Part shown: positions 15,367 to 24,378 of the stretch, piece by piece
How the letters are laid out: the number at the start of each line of letters is the position of its first letter
Position numbering within the stretch: position 1 is the first letter of the stretch
Origin: an uncultured bacterium
GTDB lineage: Bacteria; Verrucomicrobiota; Kiritimatiellia; RFP12; UBA1067
Length of the DNA: 35,122 bases
Assembly (NCBI GenBank): GCA_900547945.1
Contig: URIT01000018.1
Location: 1-35,122, forward strand
Direction of reading: 5' to 3'
Translations under genes and position numbers: made by a program
The notes under the pieces: model-generated
Told to the model about the DNA's origin: nothing
What the model saw: only the letters and a program-made list of their open reading frames with translations
Databases searched by the model: none

Positions 15367-18300
15367 CTAGCGGAGGATGATCACCGTCGAGCGCGGGGCG
15401 ACGACGAGATCGACGCCCGTGGCGGACGCGCGCACCGAAATGCTGCACGTCGCGCCGTTCGCGAACGTGACGGCGCGCGGCCAGCGGGCGACATGCTCGA
15501 ATCCCTCGATCTTCGTCGCCCGCACGAGCGGGTAGACGCGGTAGCCCACCGCACCGCGCGGGGCCGTGACGTCCACGCCGAGGACGCCCGCCTCCGGGAA
15601 GACGAGCGTGCCGTCGAGCGTGAGGCAGCCCACCTGCGCGCCGTCGAAGACGCAGTCGAGGGCCGCAAGCGACATCTTCTGGCAGTCGTCGAGCCGCAAC
15701 GTGAGCGCGGAGGAGGCGTCGGTAAACGCGATGCGCTCCATCGGCCACGTGAGCGCCGCGCCCGTCCCGAACCACTTCTTCATGAGGTAGTTCTCGATCT
15801 CGACGCGACGCGCCGCCGTGTTCGTCTCGGCGAAGCAGATCATCTCCGCCACCTGCTGGCCGCCGACCTGCCAGTCGTCGCGCCGGGCGAAGGTCTGCAC
15901 GTGGTAGTCGGGCGCCTTCAGCTGGAAGCTGTAGACGTAGAACGTGTTCGTGGCGGGCTTGAAGGTGCGGTCTTTCTGCTCGCCGTTGACGCCGATATAG
16001 CCCGCGACGATGTTCGGCTGCGCCCAGTCCACCAACAGCTCCTCGCTGTTTCGGAAGAAGGCAATCTTGTCGGAGCCCGCGACGTAGTAGTCGTCACCCG
16101 CCCAGTCGGCATTCTGGTTCAGCTGACCGAAGAGGCAGGGGTAGCCCGCGTCCTGCGTCAGGCCCGCGCCCGGTTGATGGAGCCCCTTGTCGCGCTGGAC
16201 GAGGTAGAACTCCTGCAGCGCCGTGCGCGCGCTCCATTCCATGCTGCTCGCCGTGTTGGTGGGGCTGTCGCCGTTGTACCATTCGCCGAAGTCCATGACG
16301 GGGCGGACGAGCCCCGTGTCGTTCACCTCCGTCTGGACGACGAAGGGCCGCGCCTTCGTCCCCCTGAGAAACGGCGTCGCCGCAAGGCCGTTCGCGCGGA
16401 TGTCCTCCCAGCGGGCGACGGCGTTCGTCGTCGCCGTCAGGTAGTCGAGCGCGGCCCGGTGGGTGGCGTCCACGTGGAACCAGGCGTTGGAGAAGAAGTC
16501 GAAGTCGAGCGTGAGGTCGAGCGCGCCGCCGCCCGCAAGCATGATTTCCCGCGTGCGCGCCGTCAGGGCGTTCGTGCAGACGAACGTCCCCGATCCCGTG
16601 AAGCGGAGGCGCGGGCCCAGCAGGCCCGAGATGAACTCGGGGCTGTAGGGCGTGTCGGTGCCCAGTTCAGTGTCGGCCCCCGTGGCGGGGAGCGCCAGGC
16701 TCGGCTGGGGTTCGGCGGCCATCGCGTCCTGCGGCGTCGCCGTGCCCTTCCACTTCCGGAAGAGGTAGGCTTCCGTGTCGCGCCGTTCCTGGTCCGTGAG
16801 CAGGCGGTCGTAGTAGAGGACCTCGCCGATCTTCGCGCCGCCAATCTGGTATTGGATGGATCCGCGGTCTGTGCAGAAAGCGTCGATCGCGCGCTTGCTC
16901 GCGAAGCGGAAGGAGACGATGTGGACCTCCCCGCACGTATTGGCGCACGCCGTCGGGTCGATGGCCAGTCCGTCATAGCGCCAGTAGCCCCCGATCACGT
17001 GCGTGTGGCAGTAGAATGGATGCGCGAAGAGGTCCTTCGATGAATTTCGGAGGTTGAAGAGGTTGTAGCTCGACGAGGCGACGGGGCAGGACGTTTCGTC
17101 CGTCTTGTAGTAGACGACGTAGCCCTCGCGCGTGTTGGGCGTGCCCGAATCGGAGACGCTGCCGTCGATGTAGAGGCGCAGGCTCGTGGAGGCGCCCAGC
17201 GTCTCGGCCTTCTGGGTGTCCGCCACACACACGTCGCCGAGGTCGACGAGGGCGCGGCCGTCCGCCGCCGCCGTGTTCAGCGTGGGATTCGGGTGCTTCA
17301 CCGCCGTGCCGCCTGCGAGCGTGGTCGTCGCCGTCGGCGGTGCCAGATGGAGGGCCTTGCCGTAGTGGTTCGTGCCGTCGCGGCGGTCCCTCCACTGCGC
17401 GATGCCCGTCGCGCCGTCCGACACGAGCGAGGCGGCCGCCGTTGCGTCGAACCAACAGAACGGATCGGCGGCGGGCTGCGGGTCGTCGCCGCGCACGACG
17501 GTGTCCACGAAGCGCACGTTCCCCTCCTGCACCTCGATCACCAGGCCCGGCCTGGAAAGGCGCCCGACGAGCAACGTCCCCGCGCCCTTCTTCACGAGCC
17601 GCGTCGTCGTGTCTGTAAGCGTGATCTCGCGCACGGCCACCGTCCCCTCCGCCACGGTGACTTCCGGCGCGGCGGACAAGAAGCGCAGCTCGCCGTAGTC
17701 CCACACCCGAGCCTCGGCGGCGGGGCGCCACTTGCCGAGGAGCGCCGCGTTGTTCTGCCGCCGTTCGGCCGAGGTGAGCGCGTTCGTGTAGAGGAGGATT
17801 TCCGCGATCTGGATGCCGCCGAACCGGTCCGCCCGGCCGGCCATGGCGAGGTACGCGACGGGATTGTCGCCTGCGGCAGTCAGATTCGTGTTCACGCCGA
17901 CCGAGACGACGTGGAGGCGGCGCGAAAAGTCGCCCTGCATCTCGAACGGCTCGGCCTGGTCGTCGACGCGGATCTCGCCGGCGCGCACTGGCATCGCGGC
18001 GTTGTTGTCGCTGTTCTCCTGGTCGAAGAGCGCCCCTTCCGTCTGGCGGAAGAACAGGCGCTCGTCCTCACGAAGCGAGCAGCCCACGAACTGCGGGCGG
18101 ATGCCCTCCGGCGACTTGTCGCGGAAGACGATGAACAGCTCCCGCACGTTCCGCAGCGTCTCCGAAAGCCCCAGCGCGGCCGACGTGCCCTGCTGCGCGG
18201 CCGCGTTCGCGGCATAGGCACCGAAGTCCACCACCGGCTTCCCCGTCGCGGCGTCGGTGACGACGGTGGGGGCCGCCACGGCCTCAAAGCCCGAGAGGGC

Positions 18301-19149
18301 CGACACGGCGGCGGCGGAAACCGCCGTGCCCGGCATCGCGCGCCACGTGCGCACCTTTCCCTCCCCGTCGAGCTCGAAGGCGTCCGGGGCCGAGGCGTCG
18401 AGGTGAACGGCCGCGCCGGGGACAAGCGCGGGCGCGTTGCCGCCCGGCCGCCCGTGGAGCGTGACCGCCCCGTCGTGGAGGGAGAGGTACGACTCGCCGC
18501 CGGGCGAATTGCGGATGTCGAGCGTGCCCGCCGTCGCCGTGTTCACATGGCGGCGTCCGTTGTATTGGCGGTTCACCTCAAAGAGCCCTTCGCCGAAGGG
18601 ATGCTCCAGCGCCGCCGTCGCGCCCGTGGGCACGCGGAAGCCCATGCGCCCGGAGAGCTTCACGCGGTTGACGGTCGAGGTCCACGCCGCGTCGGAAAGG
18701 AGCTGCATGACGGATCCGGCACCGTGCTGCCAGGCGGACGGGATGGCCCAGGCGCCCAGGTAGCGCGAGGGGTCGCGGATGAGGAGGGGACGGCAGAAGT
18801 TCGCGTACCAGATGTCGAACTCGGTCTTGGGTCCGCCCACGAGGGCGTTCAGCGCGAGGACCACCTCGTCGCCCCCGGGTTCCTGCGTCCAGGGATTGTC
18901 GATGACCTGCAGCCCCTGCGGGTCGCCCGCCAGCGTGACGACGAGGTTCGTCGCGGAGAGGTCGAGGCTGTTGGTGATCGCGGGCACGACGCCCGCCTCC
19001 CAGTTGGCCGCCGTCTCCCAGCGCTCGGTGCCCTTCTGCGAGGCAATCCACGTGGCCGTCTCAGCCTCCGCGCCCTGCATGCACAACGCCCATGCCACGC
19101 AGGCAAGCACGCATGCCATTTTGCTTCTCGTTCCCGGCCTTCTCTTCAT
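15367..19149 (-). CDS. Large secreted protein with three LamG-like modules
   Basis: The 1260-residue protein begins with a signal peptide (MKRRPGTRSKMACVLACVAWALCMQGAEAE). After an N-terminal WIASQKGTERWETAANWEAG segment come three related modules at about 250-480, 565-805 and 890-1130. Each opens with a [V/W]xxDA motif (VHLDAS, CWFDAT, WFHVDAT), has a W/R-rich strand (RTWRAM, AQWRDRR, ARWEDIR) and ends in the same helix-like tail (AEILLYTNALTSAERRQ...LLGKW, GEVLYYDRLLTDQERRD...RKW, AEMICF...KKW). This is the pattern of concanavalin A/LamG-like carbohydrate-binding domains. The C-terminus (VDLVVAPRSTVIILR) shows no recognised sorting signal. ATG at 19149 follows GAGGAGG by 6-8 nt. Its promoter contains a G10 tract, so expression may switch on and off. 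The partner or ligand is unknown. Confidence 0.85.
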   Translation of the reverse strand: MKRRPGTRSKMACVLACVAWALCMQGAEAETATWIASQKGTERWETAANWEAGVVPAITNSLDLSATNLVVTLAGDPQGLQVIDNPWTQEPGGDEVVLALNALVGGPKTEFDIWYANFCRPLLIRDPSRYLGAWAIPSAWQHGAGSVMQLLSDAAWTSTVNRVKLSGRMGFRVPTGATAALEHPFGEGLFEVNRQYNGRRHVNTATAGTLDIRNSPGGESYLSLHDGAVTLHGRPGGNAPALVPGAAVHLDASAPDAFELDGEGKVRTWRAMPGTAVSAAAVSALSGFEAVAAPTVVTDAATGKPVVDFGAYAANAAAQQGTSAALGLSETLRNVRELFIVFRDKSPEGIRPQFVGCSLREDERLFFRQTEGALFDQENSDNNAAMPVRAGEIRVDDQAEPFEMQGDFSRRLHVVSVGVNTNLTAAGDNPVAYLAMAGRADRFGGIQIAEILLYTNALTSAERRQNNAALLGKWRPAAEARVWDYGELRFLSAAPEVTVAEGTVAVREITLTDTTTRLVKKGAGTLLVGRLSRPGLVIEVQEGNVRFVDTVVRGDDPQPAADPFCWFDATAAASLVSDGATGIAQWRDRRDGTNHYGKALHLAPPTATTTLAGGTAVKHPNPTLNTAAADGRALVDLGDVCVADTQKAETLGASTSLRLYIDGSVSDSGTPNTREGYVVYYKTDETSCPVASSSYNLFNLRNSSKDLFAHPFYCHTHVIGGYWRYDGLAIDPTACANTCGEVHIVSFRFASKRAIDAFCTDRGSIQYQIGGAKIGEVLYYDRLLTDQERRDTEAYLFRKWKGTATPQDAMAAEPQPSLALPATGADTELGTDTPYSPEFISGLLGPRLRFTGSGTFVCTNALTARTREIMLAGGGALDLTLDFDFFSNAWFHVDATHRAALDYLTATTNAVARWEDIRANGLAATPFLRGTKARPFVVQTEVNDTGLVRPVMDFGEWYNGDSPTNTASSMEWSARTALQEFYLVQRDKGLHQPGAGLTQDAGYPCLFGQLNQNADWAGDDYYVAGSDKIAFFRNSEELLVDWAQPNIVAGYIGVNGEQKDRTFKPATNTFYVYSFQLKAPDYHVQTFARRDDWQVGGQQVAEMICFAETNTAARRVEIENYLMKKWFGTGAALTWPMERIAFTDASSALTLRLDDCQKMSLAALDCVFDGAQVGCLTLDGTLVFPEAGVLGVDVTAPRGAVGYRVYPLVRATKIEGFEHVARWPRAVTFANGATCSISVRASATGVDLVVAPRSTVIILR

Positions 19150-19193
19150 GGCAGCCCTCCTCGGTGATTTTATAACTTAAAAAAGCACCTAAT

Positions 19194-19223
19194 ATTCTAC
19201 CCCCCCCCCTGCTCGATGGTCAA
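19194..19223 (-). promoter_or_regulatory. Promoter with a G10 homopolymer in the -35/-10 spacer
   Basis: On the minus strand TTGACC (19223-19218) and TAGAAT (19199-19194) are separated by 18 bp, of which ten are an uninterrupted G run (C on the plus strand, 19200-19209). The start would be about 38 nt before the ATG at 19149. Slippage in the run would shift the spacer around the 17-bp optimum and change promoter strength. Confidence 0.65.
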
Positions 19224-19256
19224 GGACAAAAAGCAACTTTTTTTATTATGTAGGCC

Positions 19257-19320
19257 TGGCGCGCGATGTCCCCCGTTCGGACGCCACGCGCCGAGGGCGG
19301 CGCGGGTACATCGCGCGCCA
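19257..19320. repeat. Inverted repeat containing copy 2 of the dispersed 38-bp repeat
   Basis: TGGCGCGCGATGT (19257-19269) and its perfect inverted copy ACATCGCGCGCCA (19308-19320) enclose a second GC-rich hairpin. The right half (19282-19319) matches 5870-5907 in inverse orientation. It lies 33 bp past the leuB stop and could act as its transcript end, though no U-run follows on the minus strand. Confidence 0.7.
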
Positions 19321-19352
19321 ACCCATCGGGACTGTTCCGACGCGAAATCTCG

Positions 19353-20420
19353 TCACGCCCGCCGCAGTCGGTTCACCACCGCCGCGCCCATCTCCGCGCA
19401 GGAGACGGAGCCGCCGAGATCGGCCGTGCGCAGGCCCGAGGCGAGAACATCGCCCACCGCGCGCTCAATCGCGCCGGCTTCGGCGGCGAGGCCGAAGGTG
19501 TGGCGCAGGAGGAGGGCGGCCGAGAGGATCGTCGCGAGCGGGTTCGCGATGCCCTTCCCGGCGATGTCCGGCGCCGAGCCGTGGATCGGCTCGTAGAGGC
19601 CGAAGCCGTCCGCGCGCAGGGAGGCGGAGGGAAGCATGCCGATCGAACCCGTGATCTGCGAGGCTTCGTCCGAAAGGATGTCGCCGAACATGTTCTCGGT
19701 GAGGAGAACGTCGAAGCGGCCCGGCGCGCGGACAAGCTGCATCGCCGCGTTGTCCACGTACATGAAGTCGAGCGCAACGTCGGGATACGCGGTGTCGTGG
19801 ACCTTCTGCACGACCTCGCGCCAGAGGCGGCTCGTTTCGAGGACGTTCGCCTTGTCGACGCACGTCACGTGGTTGTGGCGCGTCTGCGCGGCGGAGAAGG
19901 CGACGTGCGCGATGCGTTCGATTTCCGGGACGGAGTAGGGCATCTTGTCGAGCGCGCTCTGCCCGTCCGCCGCGCGCACATGCTCGCCGAAGTAGACGCC
20001 GCCCGTCAGCTCGCGCACGACAAGGAGGTCGAGCCCTTCGCCGACGATCTCCGGCCTGAGCGGACTCGCATCCTTCAGGGGCGCCCAGACCTTGGCGGGG
20101 CGCAGATTCGCGAAGAGGCCCAGTTCCTTGCGGAGCGTCAGGAGCGCGCGCTTCTCGGGGCGCTGCGGACCGGGGAGCGCGTCCCACTTCGGTCCGCCCA
20201 CCGCGCCGAGCAGCACCGCGTCGGCCGTCCGGCACGCCTCCAGCGTCGCATCCGGCAGACAGTCCCCGCAGGCGTCGTACGCCGTGCCGCCCACGAGCCG
20301 TTCGTCGAAGACGAACTCGTGCCCGAACGCCTCCGCCACCCTCTTCAGCACCTTCACCGCCTCGCCGACGATCTCCGGCCCGATGCCGTCGCCGGCAATC
20401 ACCGCAATCTTCTTCTTCAT
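19353..20420 (-). CDS. leuB: 3-isopropylmalate dehydrogenase
   Basis: Oxidises and decarboxylates 3-isopropylmalate to 2-ketoisocaproate with NAD+. The 355-residue protein shows IAGDGIGPEIV at the start, the substrate arginines in LLTLRKELGLFANLRP, the KANVLETSRLWREVV segment, and the metal-binding acidic patch in YVDNAAMQLV and FGDILSDEAS. IHGSAPDIAGKG follows for NAD binding. ATG at 20420 is preferred, with GGAGAG about 5 nt upstream; an in-frame TTG at 20432 would put the SD inside the gene. It is the last gene of the leu operon, separated from leuD by a 282-bp spacer of two large hairpins. Confidence 0.97.
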   Translation of the reverse strand: MKKKIAVIAGDGIGPEIVGEAVKVLKRVAEAFGHEFVFDERLVGGTAYDACGDCLPDATLEACRTADAVLLGAVGGPKWDALPGPQRPEKRALLTLRKELGLFANLRPAKVWAPLKDASPLRPEIVGEGLDLLVVRELTGGVYFGEHVRAADGQSALDKMPYSVPEIERIAHVAFSAAQTRHNHVTCVDKANVLETSRLWREVVQKVHDTAYPDVALDFMYVDNAAMQLVRAPGRFDVLLTENMFGDILSDEASQITGSIGMLPSASLRADGFGLYEPIHGSAPDIAGKGIANPLATILSAALLLRHTFGLAAEAGAIERAVGDVLASGLRTADLGGSVSCAEMGAAVVNRLRRA

Positions 20421-20457
20421 GTCACTCTCCAATCATGGGATTCTTACATGTCTTTAG

Positions 20458-20675
20458 AACGCAGATCGCAAACGCGATACGCAGAATGGGGAAAGAACCG
20501 ATGTGGCTACGACGGCCCCAGCGGGGCCTACGCCACAATCAGTTCTTTCCCGACTTGCATCATCCACCAGATAACCGGCAAACTGGGCGAGAAGGCATTG
20601 TGGCGTAGGCGACGAAGTCGCCGTTGTAGCCACATGCCTTCTCGCCCCATTCTGCGTATGCGAAGCATCTGCGTT
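20458..20675. repeat. Twin inverted hairpins with co-varied stems between leuD and leuB
   Basis: Outer inverted repeats AACGCAGAT (20458-20466) and ATCTGCGTT (20667-20675) flank two hairpins. Hairpin 1 (20489-20551) has arms GGGAAAGAAC/GTTCTTTCCC; hairpin 2 (20585-20647) has arms GGGCGAGAAGGCA/TGCCTTCTCGCCC. Both keep TGTGGC/GCCACA and TAC/GTA motifs inside, but have different tips (GGCCCC-GGGGCC against GGCGAC-GTCGCC). The hairpins are inverted copies of one element whose stem sequences differ while pairing is kept. Confidence 0.85.
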
Positions 20676-20702
20676 CCACGGGAAACTCCACCGTTCCTGT
20701 TC

Positions 20703-21191
20703 TTACCGACGCATACGCCGGTAGGCGGCGAGGCCGCCGGCGGCGATGAGGTCCTGCATGAACGGCGGAAAGGGTTCGCCCTGGAAGGTCTGCCCGGTCG
20801 TCTCGTCCGTGATGAGGCCCGTGTCGAAGTCCACCGTCACGGTGTCGCCCGCCCGGATGGCCGCCGCAGCGGCGGGGCATTCGAGGATCGGGAGGCCGAT
20901 GTTCAGCGCGTTGCGGTAGAAGATGCGCGCAAACGTCGCGGCGATCACGCAGGCGACGCCGCACGTCTTGATCGCGAGCGGCGCGTGCTCGCGCGAACTC
21001 CCGCAGCCGAAGTTCCGTCCGGCGACCATGATTTCGCCGGGCTTCACCCGCCCCGCGAAGGAGGCGTCGATGTCCTCCATGCAGTGCGCCGCAAGCTCCT
21101 TCGGATCGGACGTGTTGAGATAGCGCGCGGGGATGATGACGTCGGTATCGACATTGTCGCCGTACTTGTAGGTCTTTCCTGAAACGTTCAT
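20703..21191 (-). CDS. leuD: 3-isopropylmalate dehydratase small subunit
   Basis: Forms the isopropylmalate isomerase with LeuC. The 162-residue protein is of the short type: KYGDNVDTDVIIPARYL at the N-terminus and the swivel-domain loop GRNFGCGSSREHAP. ATG at 21191 has GAGGAG about 6 nt upstream. It follows leuC after a 214-bp spacer largely made of TTAA octamer repeats. Confidence 0.96.
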   Translation of the reverse strand: MNVSGKTYKYGDNVDTDVIIPARYLNTSDPKELAAHCMEDIDASFAGRVKPGEIMVAGRNFGCGSSREHAPLAIKTCGVACVIAATFARIFYRNALNIGLPILECPAAAAAIRAGDTVTVDFDTGLITDETTGQTFQGEPFPPFMQDLIAAGGLAAYRRMRR

Positions 21192-21211
21192 GATGAACTC
21201 CTCTTTTAAGG

Positions 21212-21408
21212 TTAAGTCGCTTCGCTTTAAGTGGTTAAGGAATTAAGTTGTCCTTATTCAGTGTTGGGTAACTCCGATGATTGCCGCATCTATAGCACCT
21301 CTTTTAACCATCCAACCACTTAACCTACTAGAACCACTTAACTACTTAACCACTTAACCGGACACTTAACCACTTAACCACTTAACCACTTAACTACTTA
21401 ACCACTTA
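21212..21408. repeat. CCACTTAA octamer array between leuC and leuD
   Basis: A TTAAGTCGCTTCGCTTTAAG hairpin unit at about 21212-21240 is followed by unrelated sequence. Then comes a run of about ten CCACTTAA-type octamers from about 21303 to 21408. The leuC stop codon (21406-21408) is formed by the last TTAA. The array is in transcribed spacer and likely variable in length. Confidence 0.85.
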
Positions 21409-22689
21409 ATGAATCCTCTCCAGTTCTTCCGGGCTGGAGATCCGCCCCATGACGGCGGACGCGGCGGCGACGGCGGGCGAGGCGAGGTAGACTTCGCTCT
21501 CGACGTGCCCCATGCGCCCGACGAAGTTGCGGTTCGTCGTCGCGACGCACTTCTCGCCCTTCGCAAGGATGCCCATGTAACCGCCGAGGCACGGTCCGCA
21601 CGTCGGCGTGGAGACGACGCACCCCGCCTCCGCGAACTGGGTGAGCAGACCTTCCCTGCTCGCCTCGATCCAGATGCGCTGGGTGGCGGGGATGACGATG
21701 CAGCGCACGTCGGGCGCGACCTTCCGCCCCTTCATCACCTCGGCGGCGATGCGCAGGTCGCCGAGGCGCCCGTTCGTGCAGGAGCCGATCACGACCTGGT
21801 CGATGTCGATCGGGTCGATGGCATCGACCGTGTGCGTGTTCTCGGGCAGGTGCGGGAAGGCGACCGTGGGCCTGAGCGCGCTGAGGTCGATCTCGATGGT
21901 CCGTTCGTAGACGGCGTCCGGATCCGCCTCGTAGACGGTCGGCTCCTTCGCGCCGTGCGCCTTCAGGTAGTCGAGGCAGGTCTGGTCGACGGGGAAGATG
22001 CCGTTCTTCGCACCCGCCTCGATGGCCATGTTCGCGATCGTGAACCGGTCGTCCATCGAGAGGTTGCGGATGCCGTCACCCGTGAATTCGAGGGACTGGT
22101 AGCGCGCGCCGTCCACGCCGATGAGCCCGATCAAGTGGAGGATGAGGTCCTTGCCCGACACCCACGTGCGCGGCGCGCCCGTCACGACGACCTTGATCGC
22201 GGACGGCACCTTGAACCACGTCTCGCCCGCACTCATGCCCGCCGCCATGTCCGTGGAGCCGACGCCCGTCGAGAACGCGCCCACCGCCCCGTAGGTGCAG
22301 GTGTGGGAATCCGCGCCGATGATGCAGTCACCGGCGGTGACAAGCCCCTTCTCGGGCAGCAGCGCGTGTTCGACGCCGCAGTCGTGCCCGACCTCGAAGT
22401 AGTTCGCGATCCGCTGTTCCTTCGCGAACGCGCGCATGCAGGCGCACTGCGTCGCGGCCTTGATGTCCTTGTTCGGCGCGAAGTGGTCGGGCACGAGCGC
22501 GATCTTCGTGCGGTCGAACACCTTCTCCCGCCCGAACTGCGGGAACGCGCCGATGGCGACCGGCGCCGTGATGTCGTTGCCGAGCACGAGGTCGAGCGTG
22601 GCCATGATCAGCTCGCCCGCGTGGACGGCGCTCTTCCCGGCGTGCGCCGCCAGGATCTTCTGGGTCATCGTCATGGGTGTGTCGTTCAT
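21406..22689 (-). CDS. leuC: 3-isopropylmalate dehydratase large subunit
   Basis: Aconitase-family subunit that carries the 4Fe-4S cluster and interconverts 2- and 3-isopropylmalate. The 427-residue length and sequence fit the shorter LeuC type that pairs with a short LeuD. Cluster cysteines are visible in VIGSCTNGR (about residue 301) and in PTCGPCLGGYMG; GADSHTCTYGAVG is the conserved substrate segment. ATG at 22689 has AAAGGA about 10 nt upstream and starts 24 nt after the leuA stop. Confidence 0.96.
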   Translation of the reverse strand: MNDTPMTMTQKILAAHAGKSAVHAGELIMATLDLVLGNDITAPVAIGAFPQFGREKVFDRTKIALVPDHFAPNKDIKAATQCACMRAFAKEQRIANYFEVGHDCGVEHALLPEKGLVTAGDCIIGADSHTCTYGAVGAFSTGVGSTDMAAGMSAGETWFKVPSAIKVVVTGAPRTWVSGKDLILHLIGLIGVDGARYQSLEFTGDGIRNLSMDDRFTIANMAIEAGAKNGIFPVDQTCLDYLKAHGAKEPTVYEADPDAVYERTIEIDLSALRPTVAFPHLPENTHTVDAIDPIDIDQVVIGSCTNGRLGDLRIAAEVMKGRKVAPDVRCIVIPATQRIWIEASREGLLTQFAEAGCVVSTPTCGPCLGGYMGILAKGEKCVATTNRNFVGRMGHVESEVYLASPAVAAASAVMGRISSPEELERIH

Positions 22690-22713
22690 GATGCGTGTGT
22701 CCTTTCTGTTGGC

Positions 22714-24318
22714 CTAGCGGTCCGTATGCCCCGCGAGCATGTCGGCCTCGGGGTTCTCGAAGGTCTGCTGGACCTTCGAGGCCGCGCCGGACCCGAGGGA
22801 GGTCGTCTTCGCGTCGAGCATCCTGTTGACGGCGTCGAGCGTCGCGAGGACCGACCCCTCGATGATGTCGGTGGAGACGCCGCGCCCCCGGTAGACGCCG
22901 CTCGCGTCGGAAATCTTCACCTTCACCTCGCCGAGCGCGTCGCGCCCCTCGGTGGCGGCGTTGATCTGGTAGTCGAGCAGCGAGAAGGCGTGCCTCACGA
23001 TCTTCTCCACCGCGCGGATCGACGCGAAGACGGGGCCCGTGCCGTAGGCGGACTCGGTGACCTCCTTCCTGCCTTTCTCCAGCGTCACGCACGCCGTGGA
23101 GTACATCCTGTTTCCGCTGGAGACGACGTAGTTCTTCAGCTTCCAGTCGTCCTCGCCCGCGACGTGGCCGGTCGCCACCTCCACAAGCGCCACGATGTCC
23201 CGGTCCTCGATCGTCTTCTTGCGGTCGGCCAGCACCTTGAAGTCGGCGAAGAGCTTCGATTCGAGCGCCTTGTCCACCGTGTAGCCGAGCTGCACGAGGC
23301 GCTGCGCGAACGCATGCTGCCCCGAGTGCTTCCCGAGCACGAGCTCCGTCTTCTTCACGCCCACCGACTCGGGCGTCATGATCTCGTAGGTCTTCACGTT
23401 CGCCATCACGCCGTGCTGGTGGATGCCGCTCTCGTGCGCGAAGGCGTTCGCGCCGACGATGGACTTGTTCGGCGCCACCTTCACTCCGGTGATCGCCTGC
23501 AGCAGCTTCGCCGTGCGGACGATCTCCTCCGTGTGGATGCCGTATGCGAGCCCGTAGACGTCCGCGCGCGTGCGGAGGTTCATCACCACCTCCTCCAGCG
23601 CCGCGTTGCCCGCGCGCTCGCCGATGCCGCAGATGCAGCACTCGGCCTGGCGCGCGCCGGCGGCGAAGCCCGCGAGCGTGTTCGCGACGGCGAGGCCGAG
23701 GTCGTCGTGGCAGTGCATCGAGATGACCGCGCGGTCGATGTTGGGGACGCGGCGGACGACGTTGTCGACCATCGCGTAGATCTCGTTCGGCGTCGCGTAC
23801 CCCACCGTGTCCGGCAGGTTCACCGTCGTCGCGCCCGCGTCGATCACCGCCTCGACGACGCGGCACATGTAGTCATGGTCCGTGCGGGAGGCGTCCTCCA
23901 GCGAGAACTCCACGTCGTCCGCAAACCGCCGCGCGTACTTCACGGCGGCGACCGCCCGCTCCAGGGCCGCCTCGCGCGTCATGCGCAGCTTGTACTGCAG
24001 GTGCAGGTCGCTCGTCGCGAGGAACGTGTGGATGCGCGGGCGCGCCGCGCCCTTCACCGCCGCCGCCGCCGCGTCGATGTCCTTCTCCAGTGCCCGGCAG
24101 AGCGACGCCACGGTCGTCGTCTTCAGCGCCTCGGCGATCCGCCGCACGCTCTCGAAGTCCCCCGGCGAGGCGATCGCGAAGCCCGCCTCCAGCACGTCGA
24201 CGCCGAGCGCCTCCAGCTGGCGGGCCATCCGCAGCTTCTCCTCGATGTTCATCGAATAGCCCGGGGCCTGTTCGCCGTCCCGCAGCGTCGTGTCGAAGAA
24301 TGTGATTCGGTTGTTCAT
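22714..24318 (-). CDS. leuA: 2-isopropylmalate synthase
   Basis: Condenses acetyl-CoA with 2-ketoisovalerate, the committed step of leucine synthesis. The 534-residue protein has the catalytic barrel with FFDTTLRDGEQAPGYSM, the metal-binding HCHDDLGLAVAN, CICGIGERAGNA and HESGIHQHG. A C-terminal regulatory domain (about 400-534) suggests feedback inhibition by leucine. ATG at 24318 is chosen because the protein starts MNNRITFFDTTLRDG there; an in-frame extension to 24489 would run through the attenuator. Only a weak GGA lies upstream. It is the first structural gene after the leuL attenuator. Confidence 0.96.
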   Translation of the reverse strand: MNNRITFFDTTLRDGEQAPGYSMNIEEKLRMARQLEALGVDVLEAGFAIASPGDFESVRRIAEALKTTTVASLCRALEKDIDAAAAAVKGAARPRIHTFLATSDLHLQYKLRMTREAALERAVAAVKYARRFADDVEFSLEDASRTDHDYMCRVVEAVIDAGATTVNLPDTVGYATPNEIYAMVDNVVRRVPNIDRAVISMHCHDDLGLAVANTLAGFAAGARQAECCICGIGERAGNAALEEVVMNLRTRADVYGLAYGIHTEEIVRTAKLLQAITGVKVAPNKSIVGANAFAHESGIHQHGVMANVKTYEIMTPESVGVKKTELVLGKHSGQHAFAQRLVQLGYTVDKALESKLFADFKVLADRKKTIEDRDIVALVEVATGHVAGEDDWKLKNYVVSSGNRMYSTACVTLEKGRKEVTESAYGTGPVFASIRAVEKIVRHAFSLLDYQINAATEGRDALGEVKVKISDASGVYRGRGVSTDIIEGSVLATLDAVNRMLDAKTTSLGSGAASKVQQTFENPEADMLAGHTDR

Positions 24319-24378
24319 TTCGGTTCCGTCGTGATGTTGACTTGTTTCGGATTCGGACCAACCGCGGGAGGGTAGACG

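Noticed and set aside
14983..15370. Plus-strand ORFs through the 107-bp repeats
   Set aside because: Their peptide repeats come only from the DNA repeats, all three frames are partly open, and no initiation signal is present.
20458..20675. Integron attC site
   Set aside because: The paired hairpins recall attC, but core-site consensus (RYYYAAC/GTTRRRY) and cassette-like neighbours are absent; leu genes flank it.
21303..21408. CRISPR array
   Set aside because: The octamers are contiguous with no unique spacers and no cas genes are nearby.
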